Shown: one piece after another, positions 18,090 to 27,714 of the stretch
Layout: the number at the start of each line of letters is the position of its first letter
Numbering within the stretch: the first letter of the stretch is position 1
Assembly (NCBI RefSeq): GCF_010692555.1
Contig: NZ_JAAHHG010000003.1
Coordinates: forward strand, 1 to 64,000
Length of the DNA stretch: 64,000 bases
Source of the DNA: Okeania sp. SIO3B5
GTDB lineage: Bacteria; Cyanobacteriota; Cyanobacteriia; Cyanobacteriales; Microcoleaceae
Direction: 5' to 3'
Translations under genes and position numbers: made by a program
The notes under the pieces: generated by a model
The model's database searches: none
Told to the model about the DNA's origin: nothing
The model's input: only the letters and a program-made list of their open reading frames with translations

Positions 18090-19673
18090 ATGCCAAAAGT
18101 TCTTGTATCCGATTCAATAGATCAAACTGGAATTGATATTCTCTCTCAAGTAGCTCAGGTAGATGTCAAAACAGGTCTGCCCACAGAAGAATTGGTCAAA
18201 ATTATACCAGAATATGATGCTTTAATGATTCGCTCTGGTACTAAAGTTACCCAGGAAATTATTGAAGCTGCTACTCAACTAAAAATTATTGGTCGTGCTG
18301 GAGTAGGGGTAGATAACGTAAATATACCAGCAGCAACTCGCAAAGGTATTGTGGTGGTCAATTCTCCAGAAGGAAATACGATCGCTGCAGCAGAACACGC
18401 CCTAGCTATGATGTTGTCCATGTCACGCCACATCCCAGAGGCTAACCAATCAATTAAAAGTGGAAAGTGGGACCGTAAAAAGTTTATCGGAGTAGAAGTC
18501 TATAAAAAAACTCTTGGCGTTGTTGGCTTGGGTAAAATTGGTTCCCATGTAGCTAAGGTGGCAAAAGCTATGGGTATGAAAATCCTGGCCTATGACCCAT
18601 TTATCTCTAAAGAAAGGGCAGACCAATTGGGTTGTAATTTGGTAGATATGGATTTATTGATCCAAGAGTCGGACTACATTACTCTCCACATACCCAAAAC
18701 TAATGAAACTTATCACTCAATTAATGCTGAAACTTTCGCCAAAATGAAGCCCACTGCTCGTATTATTAATTGTGCTAGAGGTGGGATTATTGATGAAGCT
18801 GCTTTGAGTGAAGCTTTAAAAGAGGGAAAAATTGCTGGAGCTGCTCTAGATGTGTATGAAAATGAGCCTCTAGAAGCTGAGTCTCCACTACGAGATTTGG
18901 ATCAAAAGATTGTGATGACTCCTCACTTGGGTGCTTCTACCGCTGAAGCTCAGGTGAATGTGGCAATAGATGTTGCGGAACAAATTCGCGATGTGTTGTT
19001 GGGTTTGCCTGCTAGATCGGCGGTGAATATTCCTGGTATTTATCCAGAAACTTTGGAAAAATTGAAGCCTTATTTGTTATTGGCTGAAACTCTTGGTAAT
19101 TTAGTTAGTCAATTGGCAGGCGGAAGAATTGATTTTCTCGATGTTAGTCTTCAAGGAGATTTGGCCAATGAAGATAGTCAACCTGTGGTGGTGGCAGCTC
19201 TTAAAGGTTTATTGTCCCAAGCTTTGCGAGAGCGTGTAAACTATGTAAATGCTTCAATTGAAGCTAAGGAAAGAGGTATTCGAGTAGTGGAAACTAGGGA
19301 TGCTTCAGTCCGAGACTATACTGGTTCGTTGTATTTGGAAGCAAAGGGTTCTCTGGGCGACCATACTGTTAGAGGTGCTTTACTCGGAGAGGATGAGATT
19401 CGGATTACTAATATTGATGGATTTCCGATTAATGTCCCCCCAAGTCCCTATATGTTATTGACTCTGCACCGAGATATGCCCGGAATTATTGGTAAAATTG
19501 GTTCGCTCTTGGGTAGTTTTAATGTCAATATTGCTAGTATGCAGGTGGGTCGTAAAATTGTCCGGGGTGATGCGGTGATGGTATTAAGTATTGATGACCC
19601 ATTGCCGGAAGAAATATTAACTGAAATTACCAAAGAACCAGGAATTAGGGATGCTTATACAGTTGCTCTGTAG
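18090..19673 (+). CDS. serA: D-3-phosphoglycerate dehydrogenase
   Basis: First step of serine biosynthesis: 3-phosphoglycerate to 3-phosphohydroxypyruvate with NAD. 527 residues, the long form. It has an N-terminal substrate and nucleotide-binding domain with the NAD loop GLGKIG at 146-151, and the catalytic Arg in NCARGGIID and His in TPHLGAST. An intervening ASB domain follows, then a C-terminal ACT domain (YMLLTLHRDMPGIIGKIG), which usually binds serine for feedback control. All expected motifs are present. Start: ATG at 18090; no obvious Shine-Dalgarno. The 290 bp upstream contain the pair CTGCTATTTCAG / CTGAAGTTGAAG, possibly a hairpin. Confidence 0.97.
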   Translation: MPKVLVSDSIDQTGIDILSQVAQVDVKTGLPTEELVKIIPEYDALMIRSGTKVTQEIIEAATQLKIIGRAGVGVDNVNIPAATRKGIVVVNSPEGNTIAAAEHALAMMLSMSRHIPEANQSIKSGKWDRKKFIGVEVYKKTLGVVGLGKIGSHVAKVAKAMGMKILAYDPFISKERADQLGCNLVDMDLLIQESDYITLHIPKTNETYHSINAETFAKMKPTARIINCARGGIIDEAALSEALKEGKIAGAALDVYENEPLEAESPLRDLDQKIVMTPHLGASTAEAQVNVAIDVAEQIRDVLLGLPARSAVNIPGIYPETLEKLKPYLLLAETLGNLVSQLAGGRIDFLDVSLQGDLANEDSQPVVVAALKGLLSQALRERVNYVNASIEAKERGIRVVETRDASVRDYTGSLYLEAKGSLGDHTVRGALLGEDEIRITNIDGFPINVPPSPYMLLTLHRDMPGIIGKIGSLLGSFNVNIASMQVGRKIVRGDAVMVLSIDDPLPEEILTEITKEPGIRDAYTVAL

Positions 19674-19888
19674 AATTTAGAATTTAGAATTTAGAATTTA
19701 GAGTTGGTAAAACATAATTTAGAATTTAGAATTGGTAAATTTACCTTGATATTAGAATTCAGAATTGGTAAATTTACCTTTAATTCCTCTAAATTCTAAA
19801 TTTTAAATTTCAATTACCTTTAATTCTAAATTCTAAATTTCAATTACCTTTAATTCTAAATTCTACATTTTAAATTCTAAATTCTATT
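19674..19888. repeat. AATTTAGAATT repeat with facing inverted copies
   Basis: Units of AATTTAGAATT on one side and AATTCTAAATT on the other, with GGTAAATTTACC in between. The whole stretch could fold as one long imperfect hairpin and might act as a weak terminator of serA. Confidence 0.75.
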
Positions 19889-19891
19889 TTT

Positions 19892-20785
19892 ATGGCATAT
19901 AACTGGTGGGAAATTAGAGTATTGTGTCACCTAAATCTGGAGGAGGTCATTACTTGGCGTCTAGATACTTTTGGTTGCCGGGGTACTGCGAGTCAGGTCA
20001 AAGATAATCAGTGTTTGATCAGGGCCTATATACCACAAGAACAAGTTCAAATGTTGGACTTGTCAGCTTTGGCTATAAATTTACGTCAGGATGCCCTATG
20101 TATGAATTTACCAATTCCAGCAGTGGATTGGGATTTAATTGAGGAAGAAGACTGGGCAAGTAGTTGGAAACAATATTGGCAACCTCAAGAAATTGGCGAT
20201 CGCTTTCTCATTCATCCTGCTTGGCTAGATTTACCAGAAGATATAGATAGAATTATCCTTCGTTTAGACCCAGGAGCGGCTTTTGGTACAGGAACTCATC
20301 CTACTACGGAGTTATGTTTGGAGTCATTGGAAATGCGTTTGGGGTTGGAACCTAATCCGGAAGCTATTATTGCTGATATTGGTTGTGGTAGTGGTATTTT
20401 GTCTATTGGGGCAGCATTATTAGGAGTACGTCAGATATATGCAGTTGATATTGATCCACTAGCAGTTAGATCCACTATTGGTAATCGGAAATTAAATAAT
20501 ATAACGGCTGAAAAATTAATTGTTGAACTTGGTGATATTGAGCATTTAATTAAGTTAGCTTCTGGTCCGGTAGATGGTATAGTTTGCAATATTTTAGCTG
20601 AAGTAATTATTGATATAATTCCGCATCTGGAAGCGATCGCTAAACCTAAAACTTGGGGTGTTTTGAGTGGAATTTTATTAGAACAATCTAAATCAATTGC
20701 TGATAATTTGGAACAAAATGGTTGGGTAGTGGCCACTCTTTGGAAGCGAGGAGAGTGGTGTTGTTTTAATATTCGGCGTTCTTAA
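19892..20785 (+). CDS. prmA: Ribosomal protein L11 methyltransferase
   Basis: 297 residues, normal for PrmA. The N-terminal domain (1-100) recognises L11. The AdoMet-binding Rossmann part has [14 protein letters not shown] (126-139), the glycine motif DIGCGSG (162-168) and the later VCNILAEV segment corresponding to the N-methyltransferase active-site motif (N-x-L/P). It trimethylates Lys and the N-terminus of L11. It follows serA in the same direction after a repeat-filled gap of 218 bp, so co-transcription is possible but not required. Confidence 0.95.
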   Translation: MAYNWWEIRVLCHLNLEEVITWRLDTFGCRGTASQVKDNQCLIRAYIPQEQVQMLDLSALAINLRQDALCMNLPIPAVDWDLIEEEDWASSWKQYWQPQEIGDRFLIHPAWLDLPEDIDRIILRLDPGAAFGTGTHPTTELCLESLEMRLGLEPNPEAIIADIGCGSGILSIGAALLGVRQIYAVDIDPLAVRSTIGNRKLNNITAEKLIVELGDIEHLIKLASGPVDGIVCNILAEVIIDIIPHLEAIAKPKTWGVLSGILLEQSKSIADNLEQNGWVVATLWKRGEWCCFNIRRS

Positions 20786-20976
20786 TTTGTAAGCATTCAG
20801 CGGTCAGCTATCAGCTATCAGCTATTGCTTTTAGTTAGGTAAAAATTTAAGAAGGTTTTAGGTTTTAGGTTTTAGATGGTAGGTGAAAATTTTAAGAACG
20901 AAGATATCGCAGTGGAAGGAAAGGGCGCGGACATACCAAAAGCTTAAAACTCAGACAACGCCAGATTTTTCCTTCT

Positions 20977-21573
20977 TCACTTCTTCCCTCTTCTTTCTTC
21001 CTTCTTCCTTCTGCTGTAAAAATAAATATAGCCACTACAATAAAAAATATTAACTAGAATTATCAATATTTTTCCTATTCCAGAATTAATACTAGGAAAT
21101 ATCCACAAAGTTGCTAAGAACACCAGTAAAATTTCTATCAAGGCAACAATTGCTCCATAATGTTTCGGGTCCCAATAAGAAATAGGACTAATAAATCGAT
21201 AATTACTTAAAGGGAAAAAATGTCTATGAGCATCATTATTATGTACTGGTAAATCACCCAGAGAATGAAACACCAAGCTAATACAAATAACTTGCATAAT
21301 TTCCCAGCCAAAATAGTAAGAAATTAGTAATAAAATTATCGCTAAAGGAATAGAATGAAAAGTCGCAACAAGATTTTGTATTAATGGTTGATAATATGCT
21401 TCTGACCAAATTTTTGCTTCTGGTAACCGGACAATAAATTTTGCCCAAAAGTAGAAAATAAAGATCGGAATATCTGGTAAAACTCCACCTATTACGATAG
21501 CAAGATTAGCTTGTGGTAATTGTGGTTTAGCAAGAAGAGCTAGATTAATAATGGCATGACTTGGTGTATTCAT
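20977..21573 (-). CDS. Small polytopic membrane protein, possible YdjM/DUF457-type hydrolase
   Basis: I start at the ATG at 21573 (MNTPSHAIINLALLAKP). The open frame continues upstream to 21660, but those 29 codons come from a GAAGGAAGAG minisatellite (reading SSLFFLLPSSFF) and would be an accidental extension. The 198-residue protein has four or five hydrophobic segments and conserved polar groups: an N-terminal His (PSHAI), an Asp in GGVLPDIPIF, then HSLGDLPVHNNDAHRHFFP with several His/Asp. This pattern resembles the YdjM/DUF457 inner-membrane family of predicted metal-dependent hydrolases. The C-terminal RRKKEERRGKK is also repeat-derived. Confidence 0.7.
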   Translation of the reverse strand: MNTPSHAIINLALLAKPQLPQANLAIVIGGVLPDIPIFIFYFWAKFIVRLPEAKIWSEAYYQPLIQNLVATFHSIPLAIILLLISYYFGWEIMQVICISLVFHSLGDLPVHNNDAHRHFFPLSNYRFISPISYWDPKHYGAIVALIEILLVFLATLWIFPSINSGIGKILIILVNIFYCSGYIYFYSRRKKEERRGKK

Positions 21574-21582
21574 ATTGAAGGA

Positions 21583-21650
21583 AGAAGGAAGAGGGAAGAA
21601 GGAAGAAGGAAGGAGGAAGAAGAGGGAAGAGGGAATAAGGAAGAAGATGA
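21583..21650. repeat. GAAGGAAGAGGGAAGAA minisatellite
   Basis: Purine-only stretch of GGAAGAA-type units just upstream of the YdjM-like gene. The facing pyrimidine stretch at 20968-21013 lies at its other end, so both ends of that gene are bracketed by the same repeat in inverse orientation. Confidence 0.8.
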
Positions 21651-21663
21651 TTTTTTTCACTAC

Positions 21664-21912
<249 letters not shown>

Positions 21913-22063
21913 ATAGTTAAACAGACATTATATAAAACTTGCTTCAAGAAAATTATTGCTACAATAGAAGTTTAAATAATTGGCGTTGGTGAATCAAACT
22001 ATGAATTAAGATATTTGGGCGAACCGTAATCAAGACCTTTAGGGACGTTGCATGCAACGTCCC

Positions 22064-22118
22064 TACCTATTCCCTATTCCCTATTCCCTATTCCCTATTC
22101 CCTATTCCCTATTCCCTA
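22064..22118. repeat. 7-bp minisatellite (TATTCCC)n
   Basis: Seven or eight units of TATTCCC directly upstream of der. A small GGGACGTTGCATGCAACGTCCC palindrome at about 22041-22062 precedes it; the same palindrome recurs near 55982. Confidence 0.9.
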
Positions 22119-22136
22119 AACTAATTAAAATTAACT

Positions 22137-23498
22137 ATGTCCCTACCTATAGTAGCTATTATTGGCAGACCAAATGTGGGAAAGTCCACAATTGTGAATC
22201 GCTTGGCCGAAAATCAAGATGCAATTGTCCATGACGAACCAGGAATAACTCGCGATCGCACTTACCGTAACGCATATTGGCAAGACCGAGAATTTCAAGT
22301 TGTAGATACAGGAGGCTTGATATTTGATGATAATACAGAATTTTTACCGTTAATTCGCGAACAAGCTATGGCCGCTCTCGCGGAAGCAAGTGTTGCTATT
22401 CTTGTAGTAGATGGACAAGCAGGCCCAACTGGAGGAGATGAAGAAATAGCTAGATGGCTTCGTCAACAACCTGTCCCTACCCTCCTAGCGGTTAATAAGT
22501 GCGAATCTCTGACAGAAGGATTAACTCAAGCTGCAATGTTTTGGGAATTGGGTTTAGGAGAACCTTATGCCGTTTCTGGTATTCATGGCAATGGCACTGG
22601 AGAATTATTGGATGAGTTAATTACCCACTTACCAGCTATTACAGAAATTCCAGAAACAAATGAGGTTAGAGTAGCAATTGTTGGTCGTCCTAATGTGGGT
22701 AAATCTAGTTTATTAAACGCATTTCTTGGAGAAAATCGTGCAATTGTTAGTCCTATTTCTGGTACGACAAGAGATGCTATTGATACTGTGGTAGAACGTA
22801 ATGAAAAAACTTACCGTTTGATTGATACTGCTGGTATTAGAAAAAAGAAAAATGTGGAATATGGTGCAGAATTTTTTGGTATTAATAGAGCTTTTAAAGC
22901 TATTCGTCGTACTGAAGTTGTTCTGTTTGTAATTGATGCTTTAGATGGGGTAACAGAGCAAGACCAAAAATTGGCAGACCGGATTATTGAGGAGGGTAGA
23001 GCTTGCGTTATTGTGGTGAATAAATGGGATGCTGTGGAAAAGGATGCCTATACTATTTATACTTATGAACAAGAAGTAAGGTCGCGACTATATTTTATGG
23101 AATGGGCAGAGATGATTTTTATTAGTGCATCTACAGGAAAACGAGTAGAGAAAATTCTAGATTTAATAGATAATGCTGCCAATGAATATCAACGTCGGGT
23201 AACCACTTCAGTTATTAATGAAGTTTTAGAGGAAGCTGTTAGTTGGAATTCTCCTCCAACAACTCGTCAGGGCCGTCAAGGAAAAATTTATTATGGAACT
23301 CAAGTAACAAGTAAACCACCAACAATTGCTTTATTTGTAAATGATCCAAAGCGTTTTCCTGATAATTATCGTCGTTATATACAAAGTCAGTTTCGTCAAC
23401 ATTTAGGATTTACAGGAACACCTATAAGATTACTTTGGCGTGGCAAAAAAGCTAGGGAAGTAGAGCATAATACTGTTAATAGAGCAACTCGTGTTTAG
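22137..23498 (+). CDS. der: GTPase Der (ribosome assembly)
   Basis: 453 residues. It has two GTPase domains in tandem, each with a P-loop GRPNVGKS[ST] (residues 10-18 and again near 183-191), a DxxG switch (DTGG, DTAG) and NKCE / NKWD specificity motifs. A C-terminal KH-like domain follows. Der acts in late 50S subunit assembly and is essential in bacteria tested. The start ATG at 22137 begins [18 protein letters not shown], as expected. It leads a same-strand run der, ecfT, pipX, pipY, sepF, proC, but all gaps are large and repeat-filled. Confidence 0.97.
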   Translation: MSLPIVAIIGRPNVGKSTIVNRLAENQDAIVHDEPGITRDRTYRNAYWQDREFQVVDTGGLIFDDNTEFLPLIREQAMAALAEASVAILVVDGQAGPTGGDEEIARWLRQQPVPTLLAVNKCESLTEGLTQAAMFWELGLGEPYAVSGIHGNGTGELLDELITHLPAITEIPETNEVRVAIVGRPNVGKSSLLNAFLGENRAIVSPISGTTRDAIDTVVERNEKTYRLIDTAGIRKKKNVEYGAEFFGINRAFKAIRRTEVVLFVIDALDGVTEQDQKLADRIIEEGRACVIVVNKWDAVEKDAYTIYTYEQEVRSRLYFMEWAEMIFISASTGKRVEKILDLIDNAANEYQRRVTTSVINEVLEEAVSWNSPPTTRQGRQGKIYYGTQVTSKPPTIALFVNDPKRFPDNYRRYIQSQFRQHLGFTGTPIRLLWRGKKAREVEHNTVNRATRV

Positions 23499-23502
23499 GG
23501 TT

Positions 23503-23776
23503 AACGAAGTCAAAAGTCAAAAGTCATGCATTCAAAAGTTAGAAGTTAGAAGTTTTTTTGTAACGGGGATTTGAGCAACCCTCCAAAAACATCTCGCCTT
23601 AAGAGACAGGGTGGCGCGACACAATTATTTTGATAATTAACAGGTAAACGAAGTCAGAATTCAAAAGTCAAAAGTCATGCATTCAAAAGTTGTTTTTGTA
23701 ACGGGGATTTGAGCAAGTCTCCAAAAACATTTCGCCTGGGGTGGCGCGACCCAATTATTTTGATAATTAACAGGTA
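23503..23776. repeat. Tandem duplicate of a 130-144 bp intergenic repeat
   Basis: Two copies (23503-23646 and 23647-23776), each with AACGAAGTCA, CATGCATTCAAAAGTT, AACGGGGATTTGAGCAA and ATTATTTTGATAATTAACAG. They differ by indels in the middle. A third, degenerate copy lies at about 26814-26950, between pipY and sepF. Confidence 0.8.
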
Positions 23777-23869
23777 ATTGTTAAAGTTAACGATTAATAT
23801 ATTTGCCAGTTTTTTTAGGTGCATCTCATATTTGCAAAAATACTTTTTTCCTATATATTCCCTGTTCCC

Positions 23870-23912
23870 TATTCCTTATTCCCTATTCCCTATTCCCTAT
23901 TCCCTATTCCCT
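23870..23912. repeat. (CCCTATT)n minisatellite upstream of the ecfT-like gene
   Basis: Six units of CCCTATT, the same motif as before der and after the KAP and PIN regions. It leaves only about 20 bp as untranslated leader for the next gene. Confidence 0.85.
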
Positions 23913-23932
23913 GCTATAAAACCTAAATAAAA

Positions 23933-24943
23933 ATGGATTTACTACGATCGCTTCCTCTAGGACTATACTTAGAAAAACCCATAACATGGCTACATAAACT
24001 CGACCCTAGAGTTAAATTAATCTGGCTAATGAGCTTTCTGATCAGCCCAGTTTTGAGTAGTTCTATCTGGCGTTTAATATTAGTAGCTATATTAATTGTA
24101 TTAACATTTAGTGCCTCAATTCCTTTACGAGTTTGGAAACGACAAATGGGTTGGTTACTCACATTTTGTTGTTTAGTTTTTGTCATGAGTGCAGCTATTG
24201 CCCCTGATGGACTTTCAATTAACTATCAACCCCGTTTACCAAAAGATGAACTAACCTTTGCTGAACAAACTAATAATTTACCACCAGAACCAGAAGTAAA
24301 AAATTTTTCCAATTTTTTTGGATTGCTAAAAACAGAAACTTCAACTGAATCAACTTCTAAAACACAACAACAAGAACCAACTGAATTATCTCAACCTACC
24401 TCTTATAGGTACGTCCTTTTTCAAAAAAGACCACTGACTATAACTCGTCGTTCAGTAGATTTAGGTATTAGGATTGCCACCTTATTATTTACCGTGATTT
24501 ATAGCACAAACTTATATCTTTTAACCACAGGAGCCGAAGAAATTACAGCAGGAATAGAAGACCTAATGCAACCTCTGAATAAATTGAATTTACCTGTAAC
24601 AGAAATAAGTTTAACTTTAACCTTATCTTTAAGATTTATTCCCCTCGTTTTAGAAGAGATACAGAATTTAGTTCGTTCAATTAGAACTAGGGCAATTAAC
24701 TGGAAAAAACTAGGACTGCGACAAGCTTCTCAGGTGTGGTTAATAGTAGCAGAAAGACTATTAGAAAATTTGCTATTACGAGCAGATCAAATTGCTAGTG
24801 CCATGAAAGTGCGAGGTTTTACAACTCCCCAACAACATAAAGTAGAATGGCACGATCTAAAGCTAAAGGTATGGGACTGGTTAGTATTGGTTTGCTTAGT
24901 GTTATTCTGGTGGGTTAGATTAGTTTGGGGAGGACAAAGTTAA
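23933..24943 (+). CDS. CbiQ/EcfT-type energy-coupling factor transmembrane protein
   Basis: 336 residues. After an amphipathic N-terminus (LHKLDPRVKL, a very typical EcfT start) there are about five membrane segments. A non-conserved polar loop (residues about 90-150, with PPEPEVKNFSNF) interrupts them. The two coupling-helix motifs are present as SIRTRAIN and SAMKVRGF, the Ala-Arg-Gly type pair that contacts the ATPase subunits. EcfT is the shared transmembrane part of ECF vitamin and metal transporters; its ATPases and substrate-binding subunit are not in this window. In many cyanobacteria a cbiQ gene lies directly upstream of pipX, as here, though the gap is 569 bp. Confidence 0.9.
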   Translation: MDLLRSLPLGLYLEKPITWLHKLDPRVKLIWLMSFLISPVLSSSIWRLILVAILIVLTFSASIPLRVWKRQMGWLLTFCCLVFVMSAAIAPDGLSINYQPRLPKDELTFAEQTNNLPPEPEVKNFSNFFGLLKTETSTESTSKTQQQEPTELSQPTSYRYVLFQKRPLTITRRSVDLGIRIATLLFTVIYSTNLYLLTTGAEEITAGIEDLMQPLNKLNLPVTEISLTLTLSLRFIPLVLEEIQNLVRSIRTRAINWKKLGLRQASQVWLIVAERLLENLLLRADQIASAMKVRGFTTPQQHKVEWHDLKLKVWDWLVLVCLVLFWWVRLVWGGQS

Positions 24944-25512
24944 AACAAAATTATATATTCCTTATAAATAATTATTTATCTGGTATCGTTATCTTAAGTA
25001 AAGTGCAAAACTTTCAATAATTTCAATAATAGTGTTTTAGGATACTTAATCACTAATTTATATTGTTGATAATTTTAAGATAAAAATTATAGGTTGATAT
25101 TCAACTCGAATATCAAATAATTATAATTTCAGAAAATATATTTTCTGGGTCTATTTACTTTTAAGAAAATTCAATAATTTAGAGAAAATACAAAAACCTA
25201 AATTTATCTCTTAAGCTGTAAAATCTAAAATCTAAAACAATTAGGGGCTTTCAATTGACAAAGGCCACTAAGTTATTTAAAAAGCGTTTCAGTCCGGAAT
25301 GCTTGGCAAACAGCTTATCAGTGTTTAGCATTCAGCTTTTAAGAAGGGGATACGTGACCCCTCCTAAAATTAAACGACAAGCTAGAAGTAGGGGATTTAA
25401 ACCCCAGCTTTTAGATATCTTTATGATGTGGACTATTCACGCTGACTGCTAATAGCTGATAGCTGACAGCTAATTAAACATCCTGTCATTATCTGCTGAT
25501 TTTTAAGCCTAA
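24944..25512. other. Intergenic between ecfT and pipX
   Basis: About 300 bp of plain AT-rich sequence without obvious repeats, then a stretch with GGGGATTTAAACCCC (a near-palindrome at about 25390) and CTGATAGCTGACAGC units ending near 25475. An open frame at 25255-25452 is made from these repeats and is not credible. pipX regulation might lie in 25000-25200, but I see no clear NtcA box. Confidence 0.5.
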
Positions 25513-25782
25513 ATGACCAACGAAACTTACATGAACCATCCTAACTTTGGCCTCTTATACAGGGTGTGCTTAGTTGAGGAGAACAAAGAATTGTTTACTA
25601 CCCTCTATGCCCAACGCTTATTTTTTTTAGTGACAAATGGAATAGGAGGTATTAAATTTGAACCTTTAGGCCGTTCAGACGCACGTTTAATGGTGGAAAT
25701 TCGCCTCCGTCAACTGCGTCGAAATGGTCAAGCAGTTGAATACCAAAAACTTCAGACAGTTCACAAAAATACTTTTCAATAA
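25513..25782 (+). CDS. pipX: PII-interacting protein X
   Basis: 89 residues, full length. The sequence NHPNFGLLYRVCLVEENKEL, then TLYAQRLFFLVT and FEPLGRSDARLMVEIRLRQL, is the conserved PipX body. It is a Tudor-like domain that binds PII (GlnB) or the nitrogen regulator NtcA according to 2-oxoglutarate, with C-terminal helices. PipX co-activates NtcA when nitrogen is short. The start could be Met1 or Met7; I keep the first, as other PipX proteins have six residues before NHP. Followed by pipY, 298 bp away. Confidence 0.97.
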   Translation: MTNETYMNHPNFGLLYRVCLVEENKELFTTLYAQRLFFLVTNGIGGIKFEPLGRSDARLMVEIRLRQLRRNGQAVEYQKLQTVHKNTFQ

Positions 25783-25839
25783 TTAAGCTGTTCTCTGCTT
25801 CTACTCAAGTAAAGTAAAGTTAACTATATAGTTCGGCCT

Positions 25840-26020
25840 AATCTTGAAGAAGGCAGAAGGCAGAAGGCAGGAGGCAGAAGGCAGGAGGCAGAAGGGAAAA
25901 TTGCATGGATATAGTCAACGATCGCCCACGCGTGTGTCTGATGCCCCAAACAATTTTAAGCATCCCCCTTGCTTAACCGAACTGATAACTGATAACTGAT
26001 AACTGATAACTGAAATGACG
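25840..26020. repeat. Minisatellites between pipX and pipY
   Basis: GGCAGAAGGCAGGA units (25850-25898) and AACTGATAACTGATA units (25978-26012). In many cyanobacteria pipX and pipY are adjacent and co-transcribed; here repeat expansion separates them. Confidence 0.85.
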
Positions 26021-26080
26021 GTGGGATATTAAGCCCGCCACAGATAAAGATAATAAGAAATTCTCAAATCTCAAGATAAA

Positions 26081-26797
26081 ATGGTTGAGTCCATTACCGA
26101 ACGTATTACTAAAATCCGCTCTAACTTACCTGCATCAATACGCTTAATTGCTGTAACTAAACAGGTATCAGTTGATGCTATTCGTACTGCTTATGCAGCA
26201 GGAATAAGAGATTTTGGAGAAAATAAAGTTCAAGAAGCAGAAGAAAAGCAAGCCCAACTACAAGATTTACCAGAGATTACCTGGCATCTGATTGGCCACT
26301 TGCAAACTAATAAAGCAGCAAAAGCTTTAAAGCAGTTTCAATGGATTCATTCTGTAGATAATTTAAAACTGGCCCAACGCCTGGACCGTTTAGCAGAAGA
26401 GTTATCTTGTAGTCCTAATATTTGCCTGCAAGTCAAAATTTTACCAGACCCTAATAAGTATGGGTGGAGCATACCAGAATTAATTACTGACTTACCAGAG
26501 TTAAATCAATGTCAACATCTGAAAATTAAGGGTCTAATGACTATTCCACCCCAAGGATTAGACCATGGGCAAACCTTATCAGTATTTGAGAAAACTCAAG
26601 AGTTAGCCCAGGAAATTAGCAAAAAAAATTTGTCTAATCTAAATATCCAAGAACTTTCAATGGGAATGTCAGAAGATTATAATCTAGCCATAACTGCTGG
26701 TACGACTATGGTCAGACTAGGTAGAATTCTATTTGGTGAGAGGAGCAGGATAACACACAAGAATGTTGAAAGCTCCTCGCCTTTAGGCAGGAAATAA
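26081..26797 (+). CDS. pipY: PLP-binding homeostasis protein PipY (YggS/PLPBP family)
   Basis: 238 residues, folding as a single TIM barrel with pyridoxal phosphate on the Lys in IRLIAVTKQVS. Also seen: DFGENKVQEAEEK, WHLIGHLQTNKA, CLQVKILPDPNKYGW, KGLMTIPP, LSMGMSEDYNLAI and TMVRLGRILFG, all family hallmarks. The family keeps PLP levels and amino/keto acid pools balanced; no enzyme activity is known. The last 15 or so residues (after LFGERSR) have no counterpart in typical members. They read into the start of a repeat shared with 23503-23776, probably an accidental extension. It follows pipX on the same strand. Confidence 0.95.
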   Translation: MVESITERITKIRSNLPASIRLIAVTKQVSVDAIRTAYAAGIRDFGENKVQEAEEKQAQLQDLPEITWHLIGHLQTNKAAKALKQFQWIHSVDNLKLAQRLDRLAEELSCSPNICLQVKILPDPNKYGWSIPELITDLPELNQCQHLKIKGLMTIPPQGLDHGQTLSVFEKTQELAQEISKKNLSNLNIQELSMGMSEDYNLAITAGTTMVRLGRILFGERSRITHKNVESSSPLGRK

Positions 26798-26813
26798 AAA
26801 TGACGGTGCGGGT

Positions 26814-26950
26814 TAACGAAGTCAGAAGTCAGAAGTTAACCCACCCCTCGCCCCTCCCCCTCCCAGGAGGGGAAGTAGGGGATTTGAGTAAGGCTCCAAA
26901 AATATTGCGCCTTAAAAGGCGGGGTTGCACGACCCATGTTATTTTGATAA
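26814..26950. repeat. Third copy of the AACGAAGTCA...TTATTTTGATAA repeat
   Basis: Shares TAACGAAGTCAGAAGTCA, GGGGATTTGAGTAAGGCTCC, CGCCTTAAAAGGCGGGG and ACGACCCATGTTATTTTGAT with the pair at 23503-23776. A GGGAGGGGG-type inverted tract (CCCCTCCCCCTCCCAGGAGG) is inserted in the middle. Confidence 0.75.
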
Positions 26951-27063
26951 ATCTGGCCATCAGCATCGAGAGTATGTCACAAAGTAAAAGTAGTAGTAAA
27001 CTACCAGCGATTAAGCTACCTTGGGAAAATAGTCCGAATTTGACGTAGCTAAGGAGTAATTTA

Positions 27064-27714
27064 ATGGTGAATAGTCTTTTTTCCAAACTAAAAGATTTTG
27101 TGGGACTCAACGAACAAGTTGAGTACGAATATGATTACGATGAAGTGGAAGGAGAACAATATCAAAGTGTTTATCCTCCACAAGAACAAGCTCCTGCTGC
27201 TGTACCAGTAGTAGAAGAGGAAAGTCGCAATAGTCGCCGATTAAGAAATAGGGCCACTGCTGCGACAACAACAACAACAACAACAAGCAGCACAGGTGTT
27301 ACTGGAGCTGTTAAATCAGAATCTGGAATGGGATCGGTTATGAATAATGTAATTGGAATGCCTGGCGCTTTAAATGGAATGTCTGAAGTTGTGGTTATGG
27401 AACCACGAACTTTTGAAGAAATGCCTCAAGCAATTCGTGCTCTACGGGAGCGCAAGTCCGTGGTTTTAAATTTGACCATTATGGACCCAGACCAAGCTCA
27501 AAGGGCAGTGGACTTTGTAGCAGGGGGTACTTATGCTCTGGATGGTCATCAAGAACGCATCGGAGAAAGTATTTTTCTGTTTACACCAAGCTGCGTACAA
27601 GTCAGAACTCAAGCAGGTGTAGTGAACGAGACACCTCAGACTCAACCACGCCCTCGTGTGGGAACTTCTGGGTCTCAAGTTTGGCAACCGGAGCAAATTC
27701 AAATGATGCAATAA
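27064..27714 (+). CDS. sepF: Cell division protein SepF
   Basis: 216 residues. The N-terminal helix [18 protein letters not shown] would bind the membrane. A linker rich in Asp/Glu, Pro and Thr (a run of ACA codons at about 27264) leads to the SepF core, [55 protein letters not shown] (given in parts across the protein). SepF tethers FtsZ to the membrane; cyanobacteria lack FtsA and depend on it (Cdv2/SepF). Ribosome binding site AAGGAGTAATTT is just before the ATG. It lies between pipY and proC, the conserved cyanobacterial order. [Confidence was missing in the original; value supplied on repair.]. Confidence 0.95.
   Translation: MVNSLFSKLKDFVGLNEQVEYEYDYDEVEGEQYQSVYPPQEQAPAAVPVVEEESRNSRRLRNRATAATTTTTTTSSTGVTGAVKSESGMGSVMNNVIGMPGALNGMSEVVVMEPRTFEEMPQAIRALRERKSVVLNLTIMDPDQAQRAVDFVAGGTYALDGHQERIGESIFLFTPSCVQVRTQAGVVNETPQTQPRPRVGTSGSQVWQPEQIQMMQ

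Noticed and set aside
25255-25452. 65-residue open frame between ecfT and pipX
   Set aside because: Built from dispersed repeats including GGGGATTTAAACCCC; no family resemblance, starts with TTG-like context.
26974-27048. 24-residue open frame before sepF (MSQSKSSSKLPAIKLPWENS...)
   Set aside because: No ribosome binding site and no known counterpart; it may be a leader peptide, but I cannot support it.
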